From contig NZ_CP108464.1 in the NCBI RefSeq assembly GCF_036226405.1, positions 8,990,001 to 9,054,000 on the forward strand: a stretch of 64,000 nucleotides of DNA, given 5' to 3'. Each line of letters opens with the position of its first letter. The stretch's first letter is position 1. The position numbers and the translations under genes are program-made. This DNA is from Streptomyces sp. NBC_01260. GTDB lineage: Bacteria > Actinomycetota > Actinomycetes > Streptomycetales > Streptomycetaceae. The notes under the pieces are model-generated. The model made no database searches and had not been told where the DNA came from. It worked only from the letters and a program-made list of their open reading frames with translations. Below are positions 44,238 to 52,159 of the stretch, in pieces.

Positions 44238-44528
44238 CTAGTCTTCGTGGTGGACCTGCTCTCCGTCGCAGTCTGAGGCCTTCTGCTACCCGGCCTCTCC
44301 GCCCGGGCAGGAAGCAGCGGCCTGTGGACTCCCGTGGCACTCCCATGATCGTCTCGCAGGCGATAGCGCGCGTCCATGACTTGGCGGGGACCGACATATC
44401 GGATGGTGGATGGGGAGAGGATCGATGGGGCCTGGTTCCACATCTGGCGGCGTTATCGACCAGACAGTGAGCCTTTTCCAACCTGCGGCAGAGCGTGGCG
44501 GGTGGGGCGATCGCCGTGCTTGACTGCT

Positions 44529-44774
44529 TCATATGTCGTCGGCGTCCAGCCGCTCCGCGGACTTGAGCAGGTACTCGGGCAGTTTTGAACCGGCCGCCAA
44601 CACCTCGATGCCGATGAGGCGGCCGTGCTCGTCGAAGTCGAGGTTGATCATGCCGTCGACGTCCACCGGAGCGCAGGGATACATGTGCGCAGACCGTGCG
44701 CGGACCTGGGGTTCGGTGAAGTACACGTACGCTGCGTCCACGGACTTGTCGTAGGTGACTTTGACCTCTGTCAC
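44529..44774 (-). CDS. DUF2283 family protein
   Basis: The protein has 81 aa. The DUF2283 pattern is clear: VTYDKSVDAAYVYFTEPQV, NLDFDEHGRLIGIEVLAAGS, then a short C-terminal helix (LPEYLLKSAERL). Function of the family is unknown; members are often encoded near toxin-antitoxin or mobile genes. The ATG at 44774 follows a GTGACAG context with a weak ribosome-binding site. No neighbour in the same operon. Confidence 0.8.
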   Translation of the reverse strand: MTEVKVTYDKSVDAAYVYFTEPQVRARSAHMYPCAPVDVDGMINLDFDEHGRLIGIEVLAAGSKLPEYLLKSAERLDADDI

Positions 44775-44828
44775 AGTGAGCCCATTTCCGATCTGGGTGG
44801 CTTGTTGAGCAGTTGGGCTGAAAACGTG

Positions 44829-44887
44829 GTGAAGCCCCTGGTAGATGGGTTTTCGACCGAGAGAACCGTCTCCACCAGAGGCTTCAC
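44829..44887 (+). repeat. Inverted repeat abutting a transposase start codon
   Basis: GTGAAGCCCCTGGT (44829-44842) and ACCAGAGGCTTCAC (44874-44887) pair at 13 of 14 positions. The right arm holds AGAGG and ends directly at the ATG 44888. Same arrangement as at 7580-7628 before a related transposase. Confidence 0.6.
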
Positions 44888-44960
44888 ATGATTGTTTACC
44901 CGTCCGGCGTGGACGTGTCCACCTCTTCCCTGCGCCTCCGCGCTCAGCAACTACTGAGAT
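44888..44960 (+). pseudogene. N-terminal remnant of an IS5-type transposase
   Basis: ATG 44888 opens MIVYPSGVDVSTSSLRLRAQ QLL, the N-terminus also seen (MLVYPSSIDLSSRTL) in the remnant at 7520-7577. Sense is lost after about 24 codons. The IS was truncated here, and its C-terminal part is absent. Confidence 0.6.
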
Positions 44961-44993
44961 TTAACTCGTGGTGTCGTCATGCGGATCTGATGG

Positions 44994-45338
44994 TCAGGCC
45001 GGTCTCGGTGAGGCAGCCGTCGATAAGGTTGCGAAGTGCATGACGATGCCCTTGGCGCCGGCGGCGACTTCGTCGATGAGTTCGTGGCCGCGGGGGTCAT
45101 CGGGGTGGTTGCGGACCCAGGTCATGGCGTAGCTGATGATCTGGTTGATGTCGCTGGGGCGCAAGAAGATGGCGTCGCCGGTGTGGAGCCGCTCAGGGGC
45201 CTTGTGCTGCCACAGCCGGTAGTACCGGCCCTCGACATCGTTGAAGCCGAGATGCCGGTCGCCGTGCGGGTTGATCAGGTGGGTGGTGAAGGGCAGGTCG
45301 TTCGGGCCCGGCTGCCAGGGCTGCTCCGGCTGGCTCAA
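44994..45338 (-). CDS. Hypothetical protein, 114 aa
   Basis: Sequence features: PEQPWQPGPNDLPFTTHLIN, HGDRHLGFNDVEGRYYRLWQ, RPSDINQIISYAMTWVRNHP, GHELIDEVAAGAKGIVMHFA. Soluble, with no signal or membrane segment; family not recognised. I chose the TTG at 45338 because GGAGG lies six bases before it; in-frame codons upstream to 45479 lack a ribosome-binding site and cross a hairpin. Could also be an antisense-overlap artefact, but its codon bias and composition favour a real gene. Confidence 0.55.
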   Translation of the reverse strand: MSQPEQPWQPGPNDLPFTTHLINPHGDRHLGFNDVEGRYYRLWQHKAPERLHTGDAIFLRPSDINQIISYAMTWVRNHPDDPRGHELIDEVAAGAKGIVMHFATLSTAASPRPA

Positions 45339-45440
45339 CGCATCCTCCGTCGACGTTCGGTGATCCGGAAGTGACGAGTGTGTCAGCGCCGGTCCGGGGC
45401 GGGCAGGGATTCCGGCCGCTTCGCCCGTCCCGGCTGGAAC

Positions 45441-45462
45441 GCACGGTGAAACATCACCGTGC
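45441..45462 (-). repeat. Perfect 8-bp stem hairpin upstream of the 114-aa gene
   Basis: GCACGGTG (45441-45448), loop AAACAT, CACCGTGC (45455-45462), about 100 bp before the TTG start. Possible operator or attenuator. Confidence 0.4.
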
Positions 45463-45626
45463 AACGGCCCGCGTTTCACATCTGGCCTGCGGGAACGCCC
45501 GTATGGAGCCGGGGCGGCCCGTGCGTTTCAGGCCCTCGCGGACATCGAGGCCGAACAGCCGGCCTGCCGACGGCACGAGACCCCGGCCCTTGGCAGGCCC
45601 GGGGTCCGGTCGGGAGCGGGGAGCGG

Positions 45627-45880
45627 TCAGTAGTCGTCGCGTTCGGAGGGCCCGTACTGCTCGATGAGGTCGCAGGTGCAGTTTCCGCCCTCGTAGAGCG
45701 TCTTGTCGCACTCATCGTGGTGCTGCTCCCGCTGCGGCAGGCGCGTCGGCGGTGCGGCCTGCACGGCGGGCTGCGCCGGAGCGGCCTGGGCGACCGGCGC
45801 CGGCCTTGCCCAGTCGACGCCCAGCGCGGCGAGGGCGGCGAGCTGGGCTGCGGTGAGCTTGTCCCGCCTCGATTTGGTGT
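45627..45880 (-). pseudogene. C-terminal fragment of a helicase-associated protein
   Basis: The frame reads SRRDKLTAAQLAALAALGVD WA, the repeat typical of actinobacterial helicase-associated domains, then a Pro/Ala linker and the conserved tail HHDECDKTLYEGGNCTCDLI and EQYGPSERDDY with a stop at 45627. The 5' side joins an IS5 remnant at about 45880, so the helicase body is lost. The ATG at 45899 belongs to the IS side of the junction. Confidence 0.6.
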
Positions 45881-46107
45881 TCGACGTCGAAGTCGTCAAC
45901 AGAAACCCCGGAGTTCGCGGATTTCACGTCGTGAAAAGACGCTGGGTAGTCGAGCGGAGCATCGGCTGGATCACGATGCACCGCCGCCTGGCCCGCGACT
46001 TCGAGACCCTCACCGCCAGCTCCGAAGCCATGATCCACATTGCCTCGATTGACAACCTCGCCAAGCGCATAACGGACGAGACCGCACCAACCTGGCGAGG
46101 AAATTAA
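45881..46107 (+). pseudogene. IS5-family transposase, C-terminal remnant
   Basis: The frame reads VVNRNPGVRGFHVVKRRWVV, ERSIGWITMHRRLARDFETL, TASSEAMIHIASIDNLAKRI and a stop at 46107. The Glu of VVERSIGW and the ERxxHRR-like motif are the last part of an IS5/IS112-type DDE domain. The N-terminal half is absent. Confidence 0.75.
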
Positions 46108-46146
46108 TAGGTCATAAGCGGCAATTCGCCTACAGCAAACGCCCTC

Positions 46147-47175
46147 TCAGGGTAGTTGGATTCCCCCGCTGCCGGTCGCGGTCGAGATGAGTTTGGTTCT
46201 TAAGGCGGTTGTGGTGTGTCGCATTGTGTTGGCTTGCCGGAGGCTGGTGACGAGGCCGGCGTCTCGCAGTGCGGTGACGTGTTCCGAGGCTGTGGCGGGT
46301 GAGATGGCGAGAGTCTGGGCGAGTCGTTTGGTGGTGTGGCCGGCAGGGGATGCCAGGGCCTCCAGGACGGCCGCGCGGGTGCGGCCGAGCAGTGTCGCCA
46401 GGGCTGTCGATGAGCGTGGCCGGGTATCCGGTGGTGTGGCGACGACGCTGTCGCTCTGGAGATTCCAGACGGGCGCGTACACAAGAACGGGGGTGCCGAC
46501 CTCGTTGAGCAGTGCCCGGGGGCGGGAGCCGCAGAAGATGTGGGCGGACAGGAGGAGTCCTCGCCCCTCCAGGTGGAAGTCGATCTGGCCCTGTCCGGAT
46601 GGGCCGGGTAGCTCCAGCACGGGTTCTTCCCAGCGTACTTGTGGGTGCAGGCCGGCCAGTACCGCGCCGACGCCGAGGCTTGTCAGGGTGTGCACCCGCC
46701 AGGCACGGTCCGCGTCCAGTACGGCCCGCATGCGGTCGACGAACGGGGTTACCGCGACGTCGTAGTAGGCGGCCAGAGTGTCGGTCACCACGTCCAGCGT
46801 GGCGCGGTCCCCGTCGGCCAGCAGCTGTGCCCAGGCGGGCAGAGGGTGGTGGTGCGACAGGCGGCGCAGTTCGGCCGTGAGACGCCTTTGCGGCGTGGCT
46901 CGTATCGCGTCGAACGCCCCTGTGGTGGGGGATGCGTGGTCGGGGCCCGGGGTCAGGAAGTCCGGAGCCCAGCCGGAGGCCGGTACCAGGGAACCGAGCA
47001 GTGACGCCCGTGCGGGCAGCTGCTTTCCGACAGCGTGCCGCCACGCGGAGAACCGCGGGCCCGAACGATGACGGAGCGCTTGCAGACTCATCACGGCCTC
47101 ACTCACCGGCAGCGAGCTGTTGTAGCCGAGCGCCACCCGCGCCAGATCTTTCGAAGTGAAGTGGATTCGCAGCAT
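46147..47175 (-). CDS. ArsR-type winged-helix regulator with a large N-terminal domain
   Basis: The protein has 342 aa. The N-terminal 240 residues (LRIHFTSKDLARVALGYNSS, WAQLLADGDRATLDVVTDTL, IDFHLEGRGLLLSAHIFCGS) form the domain typical of a widespread actinobacterial regulator family. The C-terminal winged helix is TTKRLAQTLAISPATASEHV and TALRDAGLVTSLRQANTMRH. It starts 183 bp from the divergent Cys/Trp-rich peptide gene and may control that operon, though this family occurs in many contexts. ATG at 47175. Its 3' end lies close to IS debris, but the frame is complete. Confidence 0.85.
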   Translation of the reverse strand: MLRIHFTSKDLARVALGYNSSLPVSEAVMSLQALRHRSGPRFSAWRHAVGKQLPARASLLGSLVPASGWAPDFLTPGPDHASPTTGAFDAIRATPQRRLTAELRRLSHHHPLPAWAQLLADGDRATLDVVTDTLAAYYDVAVTPFVDRMRAVLDADRAWRVHTLTSLGVGAVLAGLHPQVRWEEPVLELPGPSGQGQIDFHLEGRGLLLSAHIFCGSRPRALLNEVGTPVLVYAPVWNLQSDSVVATPPDTRPRSSTALATLLGRTRAAVLEALASPAGHTTKRLAQTLAISPATASEHVTALRDAGLVTSLRQANTMRHTTTALRTKLISTATGSGGIQLP

Positions 47176-47357
47176 AAAGCCCCCGGTGTCCGAATTCATC
47201 GGCGTGGCACGCGCTGACCAGGGACATTCGGCTACAGCCGACGGTCTTTGTCGAGTGCACGCCCGGCCAAAGAAGATGTGTCCAGGCCGAAGCCGGCCTG
47301 GCGCTGGCCACCGAGGTGGGTTGGCCGGGCGGAGCCCGATCACGTGAGGAGTGGGAC

Positions 47358-47519
47358 ATGTACAGAAAGCTGGAGGCGGTGGGCAGCAGCCTTCTCGCCC
47401 GTTTCGTGCCCAAGGCCGAGGCGTCGGCCGCCAGCTGCGGCCCGGTGTGCACGGGAGGCTGGTGGTGGTGGTGCTGCGTCGGTTCGGGGTGCACGTCGCG
47501 GTCGGAGAGCCGCTGCTGA
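47358..47519 (+). CDS. Cys/Trp-rich secreted peptide precursor
   Basis: The protein has 53 aa. Leader: MYRKLEAVGSSLLARFVPKA EASA, amphipathic, ending in an AxA-type site (ASA, 22-24). Core: about 28 residues with Cys at 27, 31, 39, 40, 45 and 53 and four consecutive Trp (35-38). Ribosome-binding site GAGGAG 7 nt before ATG 47358. Six Cys could form three disulfides. Downstream genes encode redox proteins, an ABC exporter and an S26 signal peptidase, which suits oxidation, cleavage and export. No Ser/Thr dehydratase, cyclase or radical-SAM gene is present. The biological activity (bacteriocin, signal or other) is not deducible from the sequence. Confidence 0.75.
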   Translation: MYRKLEAVGSSLLARFVPKAEASAASCGPVCTGGWWWWCCVGSGCTSRSESRC

Positions 47520-47529
47520 CAGGGCCGAC

Positions 47530-47563
47530 GAGGCGGGGCAGCCGTCGATGGCTGCCCCGCCTC
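47530..47563 (+). terminator. Strong hairpin between the peptide gene and the maturation genes
   Basis: GAGGCGGGGCAGCC (47530-47543), loop GTCGAT, exact complement GGCTGCCCCGCCTC (47550-47563). It begins 10 nt after the peptide stop. In precursor operons such hairpins commonly end most transcripts, or stabilise them, so that far more precursor than enzyme is made. Inferred role. Confidence 0.75.
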
Positions 47564-47607
47564 TGGCCCAGCTGGAAACTGCCGTTGACGACCCGACGGG
47601 GGTACCT

Positions 47608-48190
47608 GTGGATTACCTGACGGTCGGCCTGCGCGGCCTGGTGGGGGTGGTGTTCCTGGTCTCCTTCATCAGCAAAGTGCGGAGCCGTGACGCCTTCCGG
47701 ACGTTCGGCGCGTTCCTGCGGGACCTGCGGCTGCTGCCCACCCCGCTGGTCCGGCCGGTGGCACTGGGAATCGCCGTCGCAGAGTGCGCGGTCTGCGGAC
47801 CTCTCCGCGCCCTTCCCGGCCCCTGCGGCGGCCGGCTTCACCATCGCGGTGGCCCTGCTGACCGTGTTCACCGCCGGGATCGCCCTGCTGCTCCGCCGAG
47901 GGGTGCGGGCACCCTGCCAGTGTTTCGGCGAGTCTGCGGTCCCGATCGGGCTGCGGCACGTCGTACGCAACGTGCTGCTCGCCGTGCTCGCGGGCGTCGG
48001 CCTGTCCACGGCCTTCGCCGCGGGTCCTCCGCAGGTCGGCGGAGCGGTCGTGGCAACGCTGGCTGGCCTGCTTCTGGGTGGGTTGACCGTCTCGCTCGAC
48101 GACCTGGTCGAACTCTTCCAACCCGTCAACAGCTCAGTCCCGAATCGGCTTCGGGGCGTTCCCGCGGTCCGGGACGAGTCGAGTCGATAG
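47608..48190 (+). pseudogene. MauE/DoxX-like redox membrane protein, apparent frameshift
   Basis: Start GTG 47608 (GACGGGGGTACCT upstream). The first frame reads LTVGLRGLVGVVFLVSFISK, RTFGAFLRDLRLLPTPLVRP, VALGIAVAECAV. One extra base near 47794 then moves sense to ADLSAPFPAPAAAGFTIAVA, LLTVFTAGIALLLRRGVRAP, CQCFGESAVPIGLRHVVRNV, with four transmembrane helices in all and the CxC motif of the MauE family. MauE works with MauD in disulfide formation of methylamine dehydrogenase. The indel may be real decay or a sequencing error; the rest of the operon is intact. Confidence 0.75.
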
Positions 48191-48200
48191 GAGAACCTCC

Positions 48201-48749
48201 GTGCCCGTCCTCATCGCGGCCGTCATTCTTGTGGGCCTGCTCTGCGCGCTCGACCTGGTGCTGACACTCGGCGTGGTCAAGAGGCTGCGCGAGCACACCG
48301 CCCTGCTGTCCAGCCCGCCGGCGATGACCGAACTGCCGGTCATCGCGGTGGGCGAGGAGATCGGTGAGTTCGCGACGTCCACCGTCGCGGGCGAGCCGGT
48401 GAACAGCGCCGATCTGGCTGCCGACACGTTGGTGGCATTCCTCTCGCCTTCCTGCACACCGTGCCGGGAGAAGCTGGCGGACTTTGTGGCATACATGCAT
48501 GCCCGTTCGATCGATCGTGATGACGTCCTGGTGACGGTGGTGGGGGATGCCGCCGAGGCCTCGTCGTTCGTCTCAAGGCTGAGCCCGGTGGCCCGCGTGG
48601 TCGTCGAGGCCCCTGACGGTCCTGTCAGCACTGCTTTCAGGGCCAAGGCGTACCCGACGATGCTGCGCGTCTCACCGGTCGGCGCCGGCAGGCTCGTGGT
48701 GACCGCCAACCAGGTAGATCTGGCCGTACCGGCTGCGGCGGCGGCGTGA
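48201..48749 (+). CDS. MauD/TlpA-like thioredoxin-fold protein, membrane-anchored
   Basis: The protein has 182 aa. An N-terminal transmembrane anchor (VLIAAVILVGLLCALDLVLT) is followed by an extracytoplasmic thioredoxin fold. The active site is Cys85-Thr-Pro-Cys88 (AFLSPSCTPCREKLADF), with a cis-Pro in KAYPTMLRVSPVGAG. It resembles MauD and TlpA. Together with the MauE-like gene 10 bp upstream it would oxidise or isomerise disulfides in an exported substrate, here presumably the six-Cys peptide. GTG start at 48201 with GGAGAACC upstream. Its end overlaps the ABC transporter start by 4 bp. Confidence 0.85.
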   Translation: MPVLIAAVILVGLLCALDLVLTLGVVKRLREHTALLSSPPAMTELPVIAVGEEIGEFATSTVAGEPVNSADLAADTLVAFLSPSCTPCREKLADFVAYMHARSIDRDDVLVTVVGDAAEASSFVSRLSPVARVVVEAPDGPVSTAFRAKAYPTMLRVSPVGAGRLVVTANQVDLAVPAAAAA

Positions 48750-50653
48750 GCGGCCGGCGGATGCCGTCCGGCGGCCGCGGCGCGAACATCCCGGACCCCG
48801 GTACGGGCCGGCCCACGTCCGTCGCACGGCGAGCCGCCGCCGCCTGCTCGCTCGTGGCGAGAGCGGCTCCCGGGTCGCTGGCGCTGTACACGCTGCTGAC
48901 TTCGGCAGCCGGGGCGCTGCCCGTGGTGACGGCGTGGCTGACCAAAACGGTGCTGGACGGCCTGGTTTCGGGCGCTGCGGCCAGCACGCTGATCAGGTCC
49001 GGTGTGGGCCTTGCCGTGGCCGGTGTCGTCATCGGGACCGTGCCGCATGCGATCCAGTACCAGCGGACGGAGCTGGAACGCGCGGTCGGACTGTTCGCCC
49101 AGGACCGACTGTTCACCGCGGTGGACGGCTTCTTGGGGCTGGCCCGCTTCGAGGACCCGGCCTTTCTGGACCGGCTACGCCTCGCCCAGCAGTCCGGCCG
49201 TAACTCCCCGACCCGGACGGTCGAAGGGGTGCTGGGCATCGTTCGGGCAGGGGTCACCGTCGTCGGATTCCTGGGCTCGCTGATGGTGATCAGCCCGCTG
49301 ATGGCCCTGCTGGTCGTGGCGGCCGGTTTGCCGGGACTCCTCGCGGAACTCGCCATGTCGCGCAGGCGAGCGCGCATGTTCTGGAACCTTGGGCCGGTCG
49401 AACGGCGGGAACTCTTCTACAGCGAGCTGCTCTCCAACGTGGACGCGGCCAAGGAGGTGCGCCTGTTCGGCATCGGCGCCTTCCTGCGGCAGCGGATGCT
49501 TGGCGAGCGGCGGGCGGCTAACTCCGCCAAGCGGGCCACCGACCGGCGCGAGGCCCGCCTACAGGCAGGTCTGGGACTGCTGACCGCCCTCATGTCGGGC
49601 GGTGGCATGCTGTGGGCGGTGAGTGCGGCGCACGCCGGGACTCTGTCGGTCGGCGGGGTGACCATCTTCGTGGCCGCGGTGGCCGGCGTGCAGGCGGCGC
49701 TGGCCACGCTCGCGAACGAGGTGGCCCAGGGCCACCAGGCGCTGCTGATGTTCGACCACTACCTGGCGGTGACCACCGCCGGACCCGACCTGCCCGCGCC
49801 CGCCGCGCCCCGCGCGCTGCCTCCGCTTAGGACCGGGATCGAACTGCGCGATCTGTGGTTCCGCTACTCCGACGACCATCCCTGGATCCTGAGGGGCGTC
49901 GACCTCTTCGTACCCCATGGGACGTCGCTGGCTCTGGTGGGACTGAACGGGGCGGGGAAGTCGACCTTGGTCAAGCTGCTGTGCCGGTTCTACGATCCCA
50001 CCCGCGGCTCGATCCGCTGGAACGGCGTGGACCTGCGCGACATCGACCCTGCCGAACTGCGGCAACGGATCAGCGCGGTGTTCCAGGACCACATGGACTA
50101 CAACATGACGGCCGCCGAGAACATAGGGCTGGGCGATCTGACAGCGTTCGACGACCGTGCGCGCATCCGCGCGGCCGCCGAACGGGCCGGCATCCACACC
50201 AGGCTTGCCGCGCTGCCGTACGGCTACGACACCCTGCTCTCGCGAATGTTCTTCATGGAATCCGAGAGGAGCGACCCGACCACCGGTGTGGTGCTCTCCG
50301 GCGGCCAGCGCCAGCGCCTCGCGCTGGCCCGCGCCTTCCTACGCGACCGACGCGACCTGATGATCCTCGACGAGCCCTCCTCCGGCCTGGACGCCGCTGC
50401 CGAGAGTGAGATCCACAGCTCCCTCAGGCGCCATCGGGCCGGGCGGACCAGTCTGCTCATCTCCCACCGACTCGGCGCTGTGCGCGACGCCGACCTCATC
50501 GTGGTTCTCGCGGAGGGAAGGATCACGGAACAGGGCAACCACTCCGAGCTGATGGCGGCCGACGGGGAGTACGCCCGCCTCTTCGCTCTCCAGGCGTCGG
50601 GATACCGGGCCGATACCCCGGACAAACCCACTTTCGCAGGAGGACCCTCATGA
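48746..50653 (+). CDS. ABC exporter, fused permease and ATPase
   Basis: The protein has 635 aa. The N-terminal half has about five to six membrane segments (LYTLLTSAAGALPVVTAWLT, GVGLAVAGVVIGTVPHAIQY, VVGFLGSLMVISPLMALLVV, GLGLLTALMSGGGMLWAVSA). The ATPase half has Walker A GLNGAGKST (about 397-405), signature LSGGQRQRLALARAFL near 516 and Walker B LMILDEPSSGLD near 538. A half-transporter that acts as a homodimer. No N-terminal C39 peptidase domain, so cleavage must come from the separate S26 peptidase. Overlaps neighbours at both ends (GTGA, ATGA). Confidence 0.9.
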   Translation: MSGRRMPSGGRGANIPDPGTGRPTSVARRAAAACSLVARAAPGSLALYTLLTSAAGALPVVTAWLTKTVLDGLVSGAAASTLIRSGVGLAVAGVVIGTVPHAIQYQRTELERAVGLFAQDRLFTAVDGFLGLARFEDPAFLDRLRLAQQSGRNSPTRTVEGVLGIVRAGVTVVGFLGSLMVISPLMALLVVAAGLPGLLAELAMSRRRARMFWNLGPVERRELFYSELLSNVDAAKEVRLFGIGAFLRQRMLGERRAANSAKRATDRREARLQAGLGLLTALMSGGGMLWAVSAAHAGTLSVGGVTIFVAAVAGVQAALATLANEVAQGHQALLMFDHYLAVTTAGPDLPAPAAPRALPPLRTGIELRDLWFRYSDDHPWILRGVDLFVPHGTSLALVGLNGAGKSTLVKLLCRFYDPTRGSIRWNGVDLRDIDPAELRQRISAVFQDHMDYNMTAAENIGLGDLTAFDDRARIRAAAERAGIHTRLAALPYGYDTLLSRMFFMESERSDPTTGVVLSGGQRQRLALARAFLRDRRDLMILDEPSSGLDAAAESEIHSSLRRHRAGRTSLLISHRLGAVRDADLIVVLAEGRITEQGNHSELMAADGEYARLFALQASGYRADTPDKPTFAGGPS

Positions 50654-51303
50654 AGCGAGGTCTCGAGAGGAGATGCTCCGCAGCGGACCGATTCGGCGAA
50701 CCACGCGCACCGCGGGCCCGACGGGCACTGGTGCTCGGTGCGGTGGTGCTCTGGTGCGGCGCCCCCGCCCTGGCTGCCGTCAGCGCCTGCGCCTGGGCAT
50801 TGCTGTGCGGCGTCGCCGCGCTCGCGTTCAGCCTCGGCCTCGTCGCCACCGCGCTGCTGGCGCGCAGCATGGTCGCGGTGACCGTGCGCGGCGCGAGCAT
50901 GGAGCCGCTCTACCGGGACGGCGACAGGGTGCTCGTCCGCCGCAGACGCAATCCCGGGGTGGGGGAGGTGGTCGTCGTCGAGCAGCCGATGCCCGACGGC
51001 TCATGGTCTCCCGCGTCGCCACGCGCCTGCGCGCCCACGACGGTGCCGCCGTCCCATGGCACGTGGGTGATCAAGCGTGTCGTCGCAGTGCCGGGCGACC
51101 CGGTACCGCGAGACCTGGTCCCCTCGCTCGCGCGGGTGCCGGAAACACGCGTGCCAGCAGGAAGGCTCGTCGTCCTGGGCGACAACCCCCAAGCCAGCGC
51201 CGACTCCCGGCAGGCCGGTTACTTCCCGGGCGACCGCGTATTCGGCGTGGCGCTGCGCCTCCGGGCACGGTACGGCGCGAGTCCCGCCGTACCGGGGAAA
51301 TGA
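50650..51303 (+). CDS. S26-family signal peptidase
   Basis: The protein has 217 aa. Two hydrophobic segments (VLGAVVLWCGAPALAAVSAC and LLCGVAALAFSLGLVATALL) are followed by the catalytic domain: Ser83 in VRGASMEPLYRDGDRVLVR, Lys142 in GTWVIKRVVAVPGD, and the conserved box LVVLGDNPQASADSR with DSR. The active site faces the outside. In this operon it probably cleaves the peptide leader after its AxA motif; general secretory cleavage is less likely. ATG overlaps the ABC transporter stop (ATGA). Last gene of the operon. Confidence 0.9.
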   Translation: MKRGLERRCSAADRFGEPRAPRARRALVLGAVVLWCGAPALAAVSACAWALLCGVAALAFSLGLVATALLARSMVAVTVRGASMEPLYRDGDRVLVRRRRNPGVGEVVVVEQPMPDGSWSPASPRACAPTTVPPSHGTWVIKRVVAVPGDPVPRDLVPSLARVPETRVPAGRLVVLGDNPQASADSRQAGYFPGDRVFGVALRLRARYGASPAVPGK

Positions 51304-51449
51304 GGCTCTTCGGTCGCTTCCGTGGATGGGTTCATGCGGCTTGACGCCTGGTAGGTGGGGTCGGTGTCCGCCGAGGTTGAGCATGGCGAGGGCGATGAGG
51401 GCGTCGGCGCACGCTCATCCGGGATGGAAGGCGACCGCAGGGGGGCGTC

Positions 51450-52106
51450 ATGTTGGCAGAGGACTTCGGATACCAGGTCTCGCCAAGACCGGCAGGAGAG
51501 ATGACACCAGAAGTGCGGACGGATGTCGCCTCACTGCTGGAAGTGAAGAAGCAGTGGGTGGAGAAGCAGGAACCCGGCGGTGCCTACGTCGGGGGACTTT
51601 TCCTAATCATCGGAGGCTTTGTTTTCGCGATCACAACTCAGACGCTTCCTATACTTCTTGTCGCCATAGCTCTCGCTCTGGCGATCGGCCATTCTGCCGA
51701 GAAAAATAGCGGGCAGGCAAAAGAAGAGTTGGCCGACTTCGAGCGCGTTTCAACGGCGGCAGTTGCGAGCCCCTGGCAAGCTTGGCCCTGCCGAGTGCAG
51801 GAAATAGCCGGGGTAGGCGACAAGGCGGTGCTGCTCCTAGGCCCCGAGGGAGAGGTGGCCTGCACGTATCAGTCCCCCATGCCCGAGGACGTATGGACCG
51901 GACTGACTGACGGGCGAGGAGTGGTCTGGTTCGCGGGTGACGTGAGGTTCGGTGGACTTCTTGCTCTGCCCGGAGGGCATCCCCGATGGTGGGCACGCAT
52001 CCCGAAGGTGGAGATAACCCCTCGCCCAATTAGCGATCGGCAGCTTCATATCGAGGAGGAATTGACCCGTCAGGCTGTCGCCTACGTTTTCAGCGAATGG
52101 CTCTGA
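51450..52106 (+). CDS. Hypothetical membrane protein, 218 aa
   Basis: Start ATG 51450 (GGGGGCGTC before it). N-terminal soluble part (DFGYQVSPRPAGEMTPEVRT, DVASLLEVKKQWVEKQEPGG) with a coiled-coil tendency, then two closely spaced membrane segments (GGLFLIIGGFVFAITTQTL and ILLVAIALALAIGHSAE), then an about 125-residue cytoplasmic domain ending DRQLHIEEELTRQAVAYVFS. Lower GC (AAA, ATA, TTT codons) than its surroundings. Family not recognised. It is followed by a truncated gene and the group II intron. Confidence 0.65.
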   Translation: MLAEDFGYQVSPRPAGEMTPEVRTDVASLLEVKKQWVEKQEPGGAYVGGLFLIIGGFVFAITTQTLPILLVAIALALAIGHSAEKNSGQAKEELADFERVSTAAVASPWQAWPCRVQEIAGVGDKAVLLLGPEGEVACTYQSPMPEDVWTGLTDGRGVVWFAGDVRFGGLLALPGGHPRWWARIPKVEITPRPISDRQLHIEEELTRQAVAYVFSEWL

Positions 52107-52159
52107 CGGCGCACAATAAGTCTATCTCGGCTGTCGTGAGCCCTGTTGGTACGGTGCCC

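Larger units (their letters stand above)
42808..44276 (+). pseudogene. FKBP-type peptidyl-prolyl isomerase, split by an IS5-family IS
   Basis: The N-terminal 115 codons read LTIRDLVVGDGLEAKPGRVV, QVHYVGVTFESGKEFDTSWD, FAVGGGKVIKGWDRGVRGMK, GGRREISVPPHLGYGNQSP, IPAGSTL. The coding frame then enters the IS at 43154. On the far side (44242-44276) the remaining codons read VFVVDLLSVAV and a stop. Removing the IS and one CTAG gives an intact FKBP of about 126 aa, a normal size for actinobacterial FKBP. The insertion removes the last beta strand, so the product is probably unstable. Start ATG 42808. Confidence 0.9.

Noticed and set aside
47358..51303. Classical lanthipeptide, lasso or sactipeptide cluster
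   Set aside because: No LanB/LanC/LanM, no asparagine-synthetase-like cyclase, no radical SAM gene; the transporter has no C39 peptidase domain.
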